Origin: Salimicrobium album | GTDB lineage: Bacteria; Bacillota; Bacilli; Bacillales; Halobacillaceae | Assembly (NCBI RefSeq): GCF_900107115.1 | Contig: NZ_FNOS01000001.1 | Span: forward strand, 248,001-312,000 | DNA: 64,000 nt | Direction: 5' to 3' | Shown: one piece after another, positions 54,805 to 63,790 of the stretch | Layout: each line of letters begins with the position of its first letter | Numbering within the stretch: the first letter of the stretch is position 1 | Notes under the pieces: model-generated | What the model saw: the letters and a program-made list of their open reading frames with translations, nothing else | Databases searched by the model: none | What the model was told of the DNA's origin: nothing | Translations under genes and position numbers: made by a program

Positions 54805-55047
54805 TCATTTAATATTAAACTGTGTCACTGCAGCCTGACCTTCCAGGTAGAATGCCTCCACCGAATTCGTATAAACGGCGACGCCACTTTCGAGAAACCA
54901 CCATCTGTCACGTTCCAGCTGCTTGGTTATAAATTCAGTAGCTTCCCGTTTGGTCATTTCCTCACTGATTTCCAGTTCATGTTTCACTTCACGTCGACTA
55001 TCCAGCAATAACACCATATGCCAATTCTTTTTAGCTTCTTCGGCCAT
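54805..55047 (-). CDS. Hypothetical 80-residue protein
   Basis: Small acidic cytoplasmic protein with a central helical Glu/Lys stretch (ISEEMTKREATEFITKQLERDRWW) and no TM. Start ATG 55047 with AAGGAG 11 nt upstream; GTG at 55059 abuts the RBS. No family recognised. Divergent from malate synthase. Confidence 0.55.
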   Translation of the reverse strand: MAEEAKKNWHMVLLLDSRREVKHELEISEEMTKREATEFITKQLERDRWWFLESGVAVYTNSVEAFYLEGQAAVTQFNIK

Positions 55048-55184
55048 TGTTACATCCACTCCTTCATATGTAGGTTTCCAATCATTATTACCCCTAATAC
55101 GTACAAATTAATCATAAAATATTAAATTTCTGTACCGCCGACTTTTCAATTAAAAATAATTTTCTAAATTTTTAACAAAATGTA

Positions 55185-55212
55185 TTGACTTACTTTCCTG
55201 TTGTTATATAAT
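55185..55212 (+). promoter_or_regulatory. Sigma-A promoter of malate synthase
   Basis: TTGACT (55185-55190), 16-nt spacer, TATAAT (55207-55212): close to consensus. Confidence 0.8.
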
Positions 55213-55280
55213 ACAAATTAAGAAATAAAACTGTTATGAAACAGAAGAGCATTATACATAACAGTAAGGAGGCTTATTCT

Positions 55281-57434
55281 TTGGGAAACTATCAATCCAT
55301 CGGTACTTATCAAGTCGACACTGTATTATATCAGTTTATTGAACAGGAAGTGTTACCCGGTCTCCCCCTCTCTTCGAAGGAAGTGTGGGGAGGGCTCACA
55401 AAAATTCTTGATGAATTCAGCTCTGAAAACAGCAGACTTTTGCAGACCAGAAACCAATTACAACAGAAAATCGATGAATACCACAAATCAGCTTCCAATG
55501 AAGATTATCTTTCTTTTTTAAAGTCCATCGGTTATCTGGAAGAGAAAAAACCCGACTTCAAAATCAGCACAACCAACGTAGATTCTGAAATGAAGGAACA
55601 GGCCGGTCCCCAGCTCGTCGTGCCACTGACAAACGAAAGATATTCCCTCAATGCAGCTAACGCACGCTGGGGCAGTATGTATGACGCTTATTACGGTACA
55701 GATCTGATCGCTGAAGAACCCGGTATCGAAAAAGGTTCTTCCTACAATCCCGAGAGAGGTAAAGAAGTAATCAGACAGGGACGGATTCGACTGGACGAGT
55801 GGTTCCCTCTGGCAGAAGGAAGTCACCAGGACGCAGTGAGATATGCGGTAGTGAACGGGGAATTGTGTGTGGAACTTACTGACCGTTCCCGAAAGAAACT
55901 TAAAAACCCTTCTTCCTTCCTTGGCTGTCAGGGGGACTGCCGCAAACCGCAGGCAATACTGCTTAAACATAACGACCTTCACGTTGAACTGCAGTTCGAT
56001 CGTAATCACCCGGTCGGGCAGATAGACGATGCAGGAATTAAGGATATCCAACTGGAATCCGCCATCACAAGTATTATGGACTGCGAGGACTCCGTCGCAT
56101 GCGTCGATGCCGAAGATAAAATCAAAGCTTATCGTAACTGGCTCGGGCTGCTTAAAGGAGACCTTACGACCACGTTCGATAAAAAAGGAGAAACCATTAA
56201 ACGCTCTCTTCATAAAGATCGGAAATATCGCACTGCGGAGGACGAAGAGCTTCACTTGAAAGGCAGAGCACTTATGCTTGTCAGAAACGTAGGTCACTTA
56301 ATGACAAACCCGGCAGTTATCGACAATAACAACAATCCGGTGTATGAGGGCCTGCTCGACGGTTTCTTCACCAGCCTGATCGGTATGCACGACCTGAACC
56401 TGAGACAAAATTCAACGGAAGGTTCTATTTACATCGTCAAACCGAAAATGCACGGATCGGAAGAAACGGCTTTTACCAATAACCTGTTCAATAAAATAGA
56501 AGATGTTCTGCAATTACCGAGGTATACCCTGAAAGTCGGGGTAATGGACGAGGAACGAAGAACTTCCCTGAATCTTCACAACTGTATTTTTGAAGTGCGC
56601 AACCGGGTGGTGTTCATCAATACCGGCTTCCTGGATCGTACGGGGGATGAAATCCATACGTCCATGGAAAAAGGACCTATGATTCCTAAAGGAGAAATGA
56701 AAGGAAGTGAATGGCTCAGCGCTTACGAAGCAGCCAACGTACGTACCGGTATAAGAGCAGGGTTCATCAAAAACGCTCAAATAGGTAAAGGGATGTGGGC
56801 TAAACCCGCAGAGATGAAAGCTATGCTTGCAGAAAAAATCAACCACCTGAAAGCAGGAGGAAATACAGCATGGGTGCCGTCCCCGACTGCAGCCACCATT
56901 CATGCGATGCATTATCATGAAGCATACGTCCCTGATATTCAGAATGATATCCCGAGGGATGACCCTTCCGAAATGATGCTTACTATCCCGGTGGCTACTC
57001 CCCCGGAAGATAAAGAAGTTGTACTGAATGAAGTCAGAAATAATGCTCAGGGGATTCTCGGATATGTCGTGCGCTGGGTGGAACAGGGTATCGGCTGTTC
57101 AACTGTACCTGATATCCATGACACCGGCCTTATGGAAGATCGTGCAACATTGCGCATTTCGAGTCAGCACATAGCGAACTGGATCAGACACGGTGTAGTC
57201 TCTGAAGAGGAGGTAAAACAGATAATGAAACAAATGGCAGAAGTGGTCGACAGACAAAACGAGGGCGATCCGAATTACAGGAAAATGAGCCCGGATTTTG
57301 AACAATCTATCGCTTTTCAAGCCGCTTCCGACCTTGTGTTTCTCGGTACAGATCAGCCAAACGGTTACACTGAACCGATTCTTCACAGACACCGCCTTCA
57401 ATTTAAAGCCAGCCAATTTACCAAAACTGTATAA
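55281..57434 (+). CDS. glcB: Malate synthase G
   Basis: Condenses glyoxylate and acetyl-CoA to malate, the second step of the glyoxylate shunt. The 717 residues match malate synthase G length (about 720), not A/B (about 530). ANARWGSMYDAYYGTD, IMDCEDSVACVDAEDK with catalytic Asp/Glu, IVKPKMHGSEE, and SPTAATIHAMHYHEAYV are seen. The TTG at 55281 is 8 nt after AAGGAGG and gives the family N terminus; an upstream ATG at 55236 has no RBS. Good promoter at 55185. Confidence 0.93.
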   Translation: MGNYQSIGTYQVDTVLYQFIEQEVLPGLPLSSKEVWGGLTKILDEFSSENSRLLQTRNQLQQKIDEYHKSASNEDYLSFLKSIGYLEEKKPDFKISTTNVDSEMKEQAGPQLVVPLTNERYSLNAANARWGSMYDAYYGTDLIAEEPGIEKGSSYNPERGKEVIRQGRIRLDEWFPLAEGSHQDAVRYAVVNGELCVELTDRSRKKLKNPSSFLGCQGDCRKPQAILLKHNDLHVELQFDRNHPVGQIDDAGIKDIQLESAITSIMDCEDSVACVDAEDKIKAYRNWLGLLKGDLTTTFDKKGETIKRSLHKDRKYRTAEDEELHLKGRALMLVRNVGHLMTNPAVIDNNNNPVYEGLLDGFFTSLIGMHDLNLRQNSTEGSIYIVKPKMHGSEETAFTNNLFNKIEDVLQLPRYTLKVGVMDEERRTSLNLHNCIFEVRNRVVFINTGFLDRTGDEIHTSMEKGPMIPKGEMKGSEWLSAYEAANVRTGIRAGFIKNAQIGKGMWAKPAEMKAMLAEKINHLKAGGNTAWVPSPTAATIHAMHYHEAYVPDIQNDIPRDDPSEMMLTIPVATPPEDKEVVLNEVRNNAQGILGYVVRWVEQGIGCSTVPDIHDTGLMEDRATLRISSQHIANWIRHGVVSEEEVKQIMKQMAEVVDRQNEGDPNYRKMSPDFEQSIAFQAASDLVFLGTDQPNGYTEPILHRHRLQFKASQFTKTV

Positions 57435-57448
57435 GGAGGAGATAAAAA

Positions 57449-57556
57449 ATGGAAAAATACCAGACCTTCACTAATTCGTGCCACAGATGCGGTGTCGATC
57501 ACAGCAGTCATAAAGAAGCAGTTGAATGCTGCACCAACGCAGACGGAAACTCCTGA
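57449..57556 (+). CDS. Putative 35-residue Cys/His-rich microprotein in the glyoxylate operon
   Basis: Small ORF 14 bp after glcB, with AAGGAGG 8 nt before ATG 57449. Key residues CHRCG, H18, H21 and a later CC pair make four Cys and three His, enough to bind a zinc. Length and position (between malate synthase and isocitrate lyase) suggest a translated micro-gene; a family is not recognised. It could be a regulator of, or a metal-linked partner for, one of the flanking enzymes, but no function is claimed. Confidence 0.6.
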   Translation: MEKYQTFTNSCHRCGVDHSSHKEAVECCTNADGNS

Positions 57557-57572
57557 ATTCAGCCTGAGTAAA

Positions 57573-57598
57573 GGAGGGCTCCGGGTTCGACGCCCTCC
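57573..57598 (+). terminator. Hairpin between the microprotein and aceA
   Basis: GGAGGGC/GCCCTCC stem with a 12-nt loop and no immediate U-run; TTTTT occurs 11 nt later. Likely partial terminator or mRNA-processing hairpin. Confidence 0.5.
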
Positions 57599-57658
57599 CC
57601 CATATTAGTTTTTCTGTTGTATAACAATACTAATTATATATTAAAGGAGAGATTTTAA

Positions 57659-58942
57659 ATGAACAGAGAAGAACAGATCAGACAGTTGGAAAATCAATGG
57701 GCAAGCGAACGTTTTCAGGGAGTGGAACGTCCTTACAGTGCAGAAGAAGTATTGAAACTTCGCGGTTCTGTCGTAGTAGAACAGACGCTGGCTCGCATGG
57801 GCGCTGACCGCCTTTGGAATTTGCTACATAAACGTGACTACGTAGCCGCACTCGGGGCTTTAACCGGTAACCAGGCTATGCAGCAAGTTAAAGCCGGTCT
57901 CGAAGCTATTTATCTGAGTGGCTGGCAGGTAGCTGCCGACGCCAACCTTTCCGGTCAAATGTATCCCGATCAAAGTCTTTATCCTGCTAACAGTGTACCG
58001 CAGGTTGTGAGAAGAATTAACCAGACATTTCAACGCGCCGATCAGGTGGAACACGCGGAAGGAAAAGGCGATAAAAACTGGTTCGCTCCGATTGTAGCGG
58101 ATATGGAAGCCGGGTTCGGTGGCCCGCTGAACGTATTTGAACTGACTAAAGGCATGATTGAAGCCGGAGCTGCCGGTGTGCATCTCGAAGATCAGCTCGC
58201 CTCCGAAAAGAAATGTGGTCACCTGGGCGGGAAAGTTCTTCAGCCTACTCAGACCGCTGTAAAACATCTCATTTCTGCTCGACTGGCTGCTGACGTTATG
58301 GACGTCCCGACCGTCATCATAGCAAGAACAGACGCCAACGCTGCCAACCTGATTACGAGCGATGCCGATCCGTACGACCATGAATTCATTACAGGAGAGA
58401 GAACAGCCGACGGATTTTATCGTACCACTCCGGGAATCGACCAGGCCATTTCCCGCGGGCTCGCTTACGCTCCTTACGCAGACTTGATCTGGTGTGAGAC
58501 TTCGGAACCTAACCTGGAAGAAGCACAAAAATTCGCAGACGCTATACACGAGAAGTACCCGGGCAAAATGCTGGCTTACAACTGTTCCCCATCGTTTAAC
58601 TGGGAGAAAAAGCTTGACCAGGAAACGATCGGTAAATTCCAGGTGGAGCTCGGTAAAATGGGATACAAATTCCAGTTCGTCACTCTAGCAGGGTTCCATG
58701 CATTGAACCACAGCATGTTCGAACTGGCCCGCAAATATAAAACCGAGGGGATGGGTGCCTACTCCGAACTGCAACAGGCTGAATTCGCTTCGGAAGAAAA
58801 TGGTTATACAGCTACAAGACACCAGCGGGAGGTCGGAACCGGTTACTTCGATGAAGTGTCGATGGCAATTTCCGGAGGGACGTCTTCCACTACAGCTTTG
58901 GCCGGATCAACAGAAAGTGAACAATTCGTGACTAATAAATAG
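57659..58942 (+). CDS. aceA: Isocitrate lyase
   Basis: Splits isocitrate to glyoxylate and succinate. 427 residues, with KKCGHLGGK carrying the catalytic Cys, [10 protein letters not shown]-type metal site ([10 protein letters not shown]), and TNKTARTD-like [21 protein letters not shown] 8 nt before the ATG. With glcB it supplies the glyoxylate shunt. The intergenic TTGT-ATA-ACAA at 57617-57627 may be part of a separate promoter or operator. Confidence 0.95.
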   Translation: MNREEQIRQLENQWASERFQGVERPYSAEEVLKLRGSVVVEQTLARMGADRLWNLLHKRDYVAALGALTGNQAMQQVKAGLEAIYLSGWQVAADANLSGQMYPDQSLYPANSVPQVVRRINQTFQRADQVEHAEGKGDKNWFAPIVADMEAGFGGPLNVFELTKGMIEAGAAGVHLEDQLASEKKCGHLGGKVLQPTQTAVKHLISARLAADVMDVPTVIIARTDANAANLITSDADPYDHEFITGERTADGFYRTTPGIDQAISRGLAYAPYADLIWCETSEPNLEEAQKFADAIHEKYPGKMLAYNCSPSFNWEKKLDQETIGKFQVELGKMGYKFQFVTLAGFHALNHSMFELARKYKTEGMGAYSELQQAEFASEENGYTATRHQREVGTGYFDEVSMAISGGTSSTTALAGSTESEQFVTNK

Positions 58943-58951
58943 GCACTGCAA

Positions 58952-58981
58952 AAACCCCCGGATACTGGTATCCGGGGGTTT
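58952..58981. terminator. Terminator of aceA
   Basis: Perfect 13-bp stem AAACCCCCGGATA and its complement with a 4-nt loop. Confidence 0.9.
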
Positions 58982-59028
58982 CCTTTAATATGATTCGCTG
59001 ACAACTCCTGCGTTATTTCGCCCGTTGT

Positions 59029-59430
59029 TCAGCCTTCCATTATTTTGATGGCTACTTTCCTGGACCTTGGGCCGTCGAATTCGCAGAAATAGACTCCCTG
59101 CCAGGTACCGAGCACAAGTTTTCCGTCGTCTACGAGTAACGTCTGGGAGTGGTCGAGGGTACTTGTTTTTAAATGAGAAGCAGTATTGCCCTCTGCGTGC
59201 AGATCTTTACGGTGCGTCCATGGATACACTTCATCCAGGCGCATCAGCATATCTTTTTTGACATCCGGATCTGCATTTTCATTTACGGTAATACCGGCTG
59301 TCGTATGCATGGATTGAACAATCACTATACCGTTCCGGAGATTGCTTTTTTGTAATTGCTCTTCTATCTGCTCCGTGATGTCCACCATTTCACTGTGGGA
59401 AGAGGTAGTTACAGAAATCGTTTCAAGCAT
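59029..59430 (-). CDS. YjbQ-family protein (UPF0047)
   Basis: 133-residue YjbQ/ThiN-like protein. [38 protein letters not shown], and [15 protein letters not shown] are the family blocks. Some homologues have weak thiamine-phosphate synthase activity; the native role is uncertain. It follows dapF by 2 bp and so is cotranscribed. Confidence 0.85.
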   Translation of the reverse strand: MLETISVTTSSHSEMVDITEQIEEQLQKSNLRNGIVIVQSMHTTAGITVNENADPDVKKDMLMRLDEVYPWTHRKDLHAEGNTASHLKTSTLDHSQTLLVDDGKLVLGTWQGVYFCEFDGPRSRKVAIKIMEG

Positions 59431-59432
59431 GC

Positions 59433-60398
59433 TTACAGTCCTCCTTCTGTCTTAGCGAACTCTCTCAGCTCACTATATCGCTCATTTTCTTCCGTGTGTA
59501 CATGATGCGGAGCTTCTTCAAAAGACTGAGTAGAGATATCCACCCTTACTTCCGCTTCGTATACATAAGTAGCATTACCCTGAAGCTCCACTTTGTATTC
59601 CTCATTATCATGCACGATACATTGAACCATTCCGCCTTTGTTCATAACCGTAACAGGGAGGTCAGGATTATTTCCTGCAACTATGACCGAAACGATGCTC
59701 GAAGCTGACATGGCCGTACCGCAGGCATTCGTGAGTCCCACCCCGCGTTCGTAAGTCTGTACAAAGATTTTGTTGTCATCAATTTTTCTAACAAAACTGA
59801 CGTTTACACCATTCGGAAACAGGTGAGGCGAATTATTCGCTTTTTTTCCGATGTTTTCAAGAACTTCTTCATCCAGCTCCGTAACCACAGATACTATATG
59901 AGGATTTGGTACACTAAGGGCGGTGAACGTCTGATCTTCTGTCAGGTCACGGAGGACAGTGTCCACGACCTGTTCCGACTCCGTTTCCATTGGGAGGGAA
60001 GACGCAGAAAATGAAACAGGTTCAATTGCGACGGAGAAAGTCGCTATCCCTTCATAAATGTCACTCACCCGCTCTACCGGGAGTACAGCTTTCGCCGTTT
60101 CTATATGCACTTTCTCTTTTCCGGTTTCCTCTGTAATATAACGGGCTACACAACGGAGACCGTTTCCGCACATCTCCGCTTCACTGCCATCCGAGTTGAA
60201 CATACGCATACACGCTTCAGCCTTACTGCTTGAAAGTACATAGAGGATACCATCCGAACCGATGCCTTCAAGCCGGTCACTGAGAAGGAGAGCCACTTCC
60301 TTTCTGTCCTCATCTGTTAAACTTTCTTCTAATTTCCTTTCATCTATCATAATAAAATCGTTGTCCGAACCATGACATTTAATATACGGTATATCCAC
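59433..60398 (-). CDS. dapF: Diaminopimelate epimerase
   Basis: PLP-independent epimerase interconverting LL- and meso-DAP. 321 residues with both catalytic Cys: MCGNGLRC and [10 protein letters not shown]. It starts GTG at 60398 with ACAGGAGGAA 6 nt upstream. About 35 residues longer than usual, with a C-terminal tail rich in Glu/His ([20 protein letters not shown]). Completes DAP synthesis with dapH, dapL and patA. It is 39 bp downstream of the iron-uptake permease with no terminator visible. Confidence 0.9.
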   Translation of the reverse strand: MDIPYIKCHGSDNDFIMIDERKLEESLTDEDRKEVALLLSDRLEGIGSDGILYVLSSSKAEACMRMFNSDGSEAEMCGNGLRCVARYITEETGKEKVHIETAKAVLPVERVSDIYEGIATFSVAIEPVSFSASSLPMETESEQVVDTVLRDLTEDQTFTALSVPNPHIVSVVTELDEEVLENIGKKANNSPHLFPNGVNVSFVRKIDDNKIFVQTYERGVGLTNACGTAMSASSIVSVIVAGNNPDLPVTVMNKGGMVQCIVHDNEEYKVELQGNATYVYEAEVRVDISTQSFEEAPHHVHTEENERYSELREFAKTEGGL

Positions 60399-60437
60399 AA
60401 ATATTCCTCCTGTTTTTGTCTTTCATCATATCATATA

Positions 60438-62459
60438 TCAGGCAGATCTTCGCTTCATCAGCCAGAGGAAGTAAGGAGCGCCGAGAACAGCTACGAGAAT
60501 ACCGGATGGTATCTCAGCCGGAGCCAAAAGAGTCCGGCTGAACAGATCAGCCACCACCAGAAGAAGTCCCCCTATCATCATCGCTACCGGAAGCAGCCGC
60601 TGATTAACTGTACCTACAAAGAGACGTGCCGCATGGGGGGCGATCAGACCGATAAATCCGATGGCTCCGACAGCTGCAACGCTGCTCGCAGCCAGGAGCG
60701 TCGCTATTAGTGCCATTTGAAAACGGACTGAACGCACATCCAGACCAAGCCCTTTCGCAGTGTCATCCCCGAGAGCCAGAACGTCCAGCTTCTTGATGTA
60801 GAAGAAAAGGACAGGAATCAAAAGCAATACCGGCCATAACAAGTAACTGAGCAATTCACCGTATCCTGTTGCATACGTCGTGCCGGAGAGCCATGTCAAT
60901 GCCGAGGCAACACCCATATCGGCACGGACCACCAGAATCTGGATGATCGCCTGACCGAAAGCACTTACTCCGATACCGAGAAGTGCAAGCATCGTCGGCT
61001 GGAACTCCATTTTAGCCCCGAGAGCCATGACGATAATAAAGAATACGATCGCTCCTGCCATAGCCCCAAGCGGTATCCAGGCAGCGGAGACGGAAAAGAC
61101 GTACATGGTTAACAGCGCCCCGACTCCGGCCCCGGAAGTGATACCAATCACCGAAGGATCCGCCAGCGGGTTCCTGAGTACGCCCTGAAAAATCAGTCCG
61201 CTGACAGCAAGTATAGCCCCGCTCGTAAATGCCACAATCGCCCGTGGCAGCCTGAGTTCCAAAATGTAATTACGGATAAATGATTCCGCTTCTCCCTGGA
61301 AAACTGCTATCGTCTGGGCAGGATCGAACCCGTAATTACCGGTCGACATACTGACGAACAGAACCAGTAAAACAAGTATCGAAAAAATCGGCAATAACAC
61401 CCGAAGTCTCATCTGAACAAGGGAAGACCCGGCCATCACGGATCCTCCATCCGTGTTGCCACTGCGCTTCATTCGAAGGACCAGCCAAATCAACCACGGG
61501 GCACCGATCAGCGCAGTGATCGCTCCAACCGGAAGTTCCGAAAAGGAAGGATCGATATATCTTGCGAGGACGTCTGCCATCAGCAGTACGACCGCCCCCC
61601 ATAAGAACGAACCGAGCAGAAGAGGGACGTGGGAACGAAAACCGATCAGTTTAATTATATGCGGGGCCACGAGCCCCACGAAACCGATAGGTCCTACGAC
61701 GCTCACTGTTACCGAGGTAAGCAGTACACTTAATATGATAGTCACAAATTTTACGGCTTTCACATTCTGACCGAGAGCAGTAGCCACCTCATCCCCGAGC
61801 TTCAGCGTATCCAGTTTCCGGGCAGCACCGAGTAAGAGGAGAAAAGCCGCCGTGACTACAGGAAGAGCGAACCGGACCCCGTCCCAGCTGTTCTGTACAA
61901 GAGTTCCCGCTCCCCATAGAAACAATCCTTGAGTTTCATTTTCATAAAATATCTGCAGGACGCTCGTCAGAGAAGAAAACAGGAACGTCACTATCATACC
62001 GGCAAGAACCATCCGCACCGGGGTGGCATCACCTCCGCCGGATAGTATATAAACGATTAAAAACGTAACTACTCCTCCGATAAAAGCGGTAATAATACCG
62101 TTCATTATCATAGCAAGCGGGAAGAAAATGGTAGTCACTATCACGGCGAAATATGTTCCCGAATGAATACCGAGTGTACTGGCGGAGGAGAGAGGGTTCT
62201 TCGTTACAGTTTGTAAAACTGCTCCCGAAACAGCCAGGGCCCCACCGGCTACAATACCCATGACAGCTCTCGGCAGTCTCAGAACTCTGATGGTATGGTG
62301 TTCCAAAGTGTCTTCGGGAGAAAAAACGGCTTCGAACACCGTCCATACGGGTATGGAAATATTCCCCTGATTAATATGTATCCAGGTCAGCAGTATCAGT
62401 AAAAATAAGCCTCCGCCGAAAACCAGAAAAGTTTTCAAGGCCATTGCCCGATTTATCAT
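60438..62459 (-). CDS. Iron-siderophore ABC permease, duplicated FecCD/FhuB-type fusion
   Basis: 673-residue permease with two FecCD domains (about 1-330 and 345-673), each near ten TM helices. Repeated motifs TIRVLRLPRAVMGIVAGGALAVSGAVLQ... and LELRLPRAIVAFTSGAILAVSGLIFQG... mark both halves; GAIGFIGLIAPHAARL/GPIGFVGLVAPHIIKL coupling loops contact the ATPase. Gram-positives more often have two separate permeases. ATG 62459 is 6 nt after AAAGGA. No ATPase gene lies within the window. Confidence 0.9.
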   Translation of the reverse strand: MINRAMALKTFLVFGGGLFLLILLTWIHINQGNISIPVWTVFEAVFSPEDTLEHHTIRVLRLPRAVMGIVAGGALAVSGAVLQTVTKNPLSSASTLGIHSGTYFAVIVTTIFFPLAMIMNGIITAFIGGVVTFLIVYILSGGGDATPVRMVLAGMIVTFLFSSLTSVLQIFYENETQGLFLWGAGTLVQNSWDGVRFALPVVTAAFLLLLGAARKLDTLKLGDEVATALGQNVKAVKFVTIILSVLLTSVTVSVVGPIGFVGLVAPHIIKLIGFRSHVPLLLGSFLWGAVVLLMADVLARYIDPSFSELPVGAITALIGAPWLIWLVLRMKRSGNTDGGSVMAGSSLVQMRLRVLLPIFSILVLLVLFVSMSTGNYGFDPAQTIAVFQGEAESFIRNYILELRLPRAIVAFTSGAILAVSGLIFQGVLRNPLADPSVIGITSGAGVGALLTMYVFSVSAAWIPLGAMAGAIVFFIIVMALGAKMEFQPTMLALLGIGVSAFGQAIIQILVVRADMGVASALTWLSGTTYATGYGELLSYLLWPVLLLIPVLFFYIKKLDVLALGDDTAKGLGLDVRSVRFQMALIATLLAASSVAAVGAIGFIGLIAPHAARLFVGTVNQRLLPVAMMIGGLLLVVADLFSRTLLAPAEIPSGILVAVLGAPYFLWLMKRRSA

Positions 62460-62487
62460 AACCAATCCTTCTTTCCTTATACAGCAG

Positions 62488-62517
62488 AAAGACGCGCATC
62501 ATTTACTGCGCGCCTTT
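62488..62517 (-). terminator. Hairpin between binding protein and permease genes
   Basis: Stem AAAGgCGCGCA / TGCGCGtCTTT type in the 57-bp gap. Likely gives more binding protein than permease. Confidence 0.6.
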
Positions 62518-62522
62518 TCCGT

Positions 62523-63548
62523 TTATTTCTTATTTCCTTCGATTGTAGCATCTGCAACCTGTGTTGCAAGTTTCTCAGCCGAAATCGGACCGCCGAACGT
62601 CCATGTATCCCCCGGCATCTTATACATACGATCCTGCTTCACGAATTCAAGCTCTTCCCAGACCGGGTTACCCGCCAACTGATCAGAAAAGATATTGTCG
62701 TCTTCCTGAACAATGTAGTAGAAGTGGGAGTCCTGATAATTTTGCAACGTTTCTACTGTCGTTTCCGTATAACCGTATATTTCAAGTTCGTCCGAGGAAT
62801 GGGAGTTTTCGAGCCCCAGTTCGCCCATTACCTGAGCTACCATCGAATTGTCCGTAAATAGTCTCAGCGTAGGAGTATTCTGAGCAGTGAACGCCTGAGT
62901 CATTACGTAGTTGATGTCACCGACTCCGGCTTCCTCAAGACGCTTCGCTTGTTTTTCAAAATGACTGTTCATCTCGTCCAGTCTTTTACTGGCTGCTTCT
63001 TCTTTCCCCAGAATTTTACCCATCGTTTTAAGATCGGACTTCATGGAAGCCATCTGGTTTTCTGCATTCTCTTTAGAATAAGGAGAAAACATTACAGTCG
63101 GAGCGATTTCTTCCAGCTGTTTTTGGATTCCTTCGTGGCGGAACTTGACCCCTACAATAAGATCGGGATCAAGACGGGAGATAGCCTCCAGGTTCGGCTC
63201 CTGTCTCGTTCCTACATCTTCGACATTTTCACCGAGTTCTTTACCGGTGTCCACCCATTTACCGAATCCTTCTTTGTCCGCAACTCCTGCCGGCTCTGTG
63301 TCAAGTGCCTGCATATGTTCCGCATAACTCCATTCGAGAACGACGACTTTTTCCGGAGTTCCTTCTATTGTTTTCTCTCCCGTCGCATCTTCTATCGTCA
63401 CACTGCGGGAGTCGTCCTTGCTTTCTTCTTTACCGGATTGCTCTTCGTTTTCTTTATTACTATCCCCTGACTTCTCTTCGTTTCCTCCACAAGCTGCCAG
63501 CACAACAGCCAGGAAAGAAAGGACTGTGATCATCCAAATCTTTTTCAT
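62523..63548 (-). CDS. Iron-siderophore ABC substrate-binding lipoprotein
   Basis: 341-residue FecB/FepB-type binding protein. Signal peptide with lipobox LAAC, an acidic Ser/Glu-rich linker, then TEKVVVLEWSYAEHMQAL-like segment (EKVVVLEWSYAEHM) and the C-terminal lobe GGPISAEKLATQVADA. ATG 63548 with AGAGGAGAGG upstream replaces a longer RBS-less frame start. Located next to a Fur box. The siderophore type (likely citrate or hydroxamate class) cannot be read. Confidence 0.9.
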   Translation of the reverse strand: MKKIWMITVLSFLAVVLAACGGNEEKSGDSNKENEEQSGKEESKDDSRSVTIEDATGEKTIEGTPEKVVVLEWSYAEHMQALDTEPAGVADKEGFGKWVDTGKELGENVEDVGTRQEPNLEAISRLDPDLIVGVKFRHEGIQKQLEEIAPTVMFSPYSKENAENQMASMKSDLKTMGKILGKEEAASKRLDEMNSHFEKQAKRLEEAGVGDINYVMTQAFTAQNTPTLRLFTDNSMVAQVMGELGLENSHSSDELEIYGYTETTVETLQNYQDSHFYYIVQEDDNIFSDQLAGNPVWEELEFVKQDRMYKMPGDTWTFGGPISAEKLATQVADATIEGNKK

Positions 63549-63574
63549 GGGTCCCTCTCCTCTACATATGTAAT

Positions 63575-63589
63575 TGAGATATATTCTCA
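63575..63589 (-). promoter_or_regulatory. Fur box upstream of the iron-uptake operon
   Basis: TGAGATATATTCTCA is a 7-1-7 inverted repeat of the Bacillus Fur class, 27 nt before the fecB start. A second degenerate site (TGAGAATAAATATC on the minus strand) is at 63630-63643, next to TTGACT, so iron repression is likely. The exact promoter spacing is unclear. Confidence 0.8.
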
Positions 63590-63749
63590 TCTACACGTAA
63601 GGTTATATAAAAACAATGAAAAAGTCAACGATATTTATTCTCAATTAGGTTCCATATTTACAGAGATGTCCCCGTTTAGAAGATGACATGTCGCACATCA
63701 TTGAGGAAGGAATACAGAAGGTTTCAGAGCAATTGTCCGTTATAAAAAG

Positions 63750-63780
63750 AAAAAAACCGAACGTCGGAGTTCGGTTTTAC
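63750..63780. terminator. Terminator of leuD
   Basis: Stem AAAACCGAAC/GTTCGGTTTT with a 6-nt loop and an upstream A-run, giving T-run on the minus strand. Confidence 0.85.
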
Positions 63781-63790
63781 ACGTGCTATT

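Noticed and set aside
55518-56297. Minus-strand open frame of 259 codons in glcB
   Set aside because: Antisense to malate synthase G with all its motifs; no RBS or promoter.
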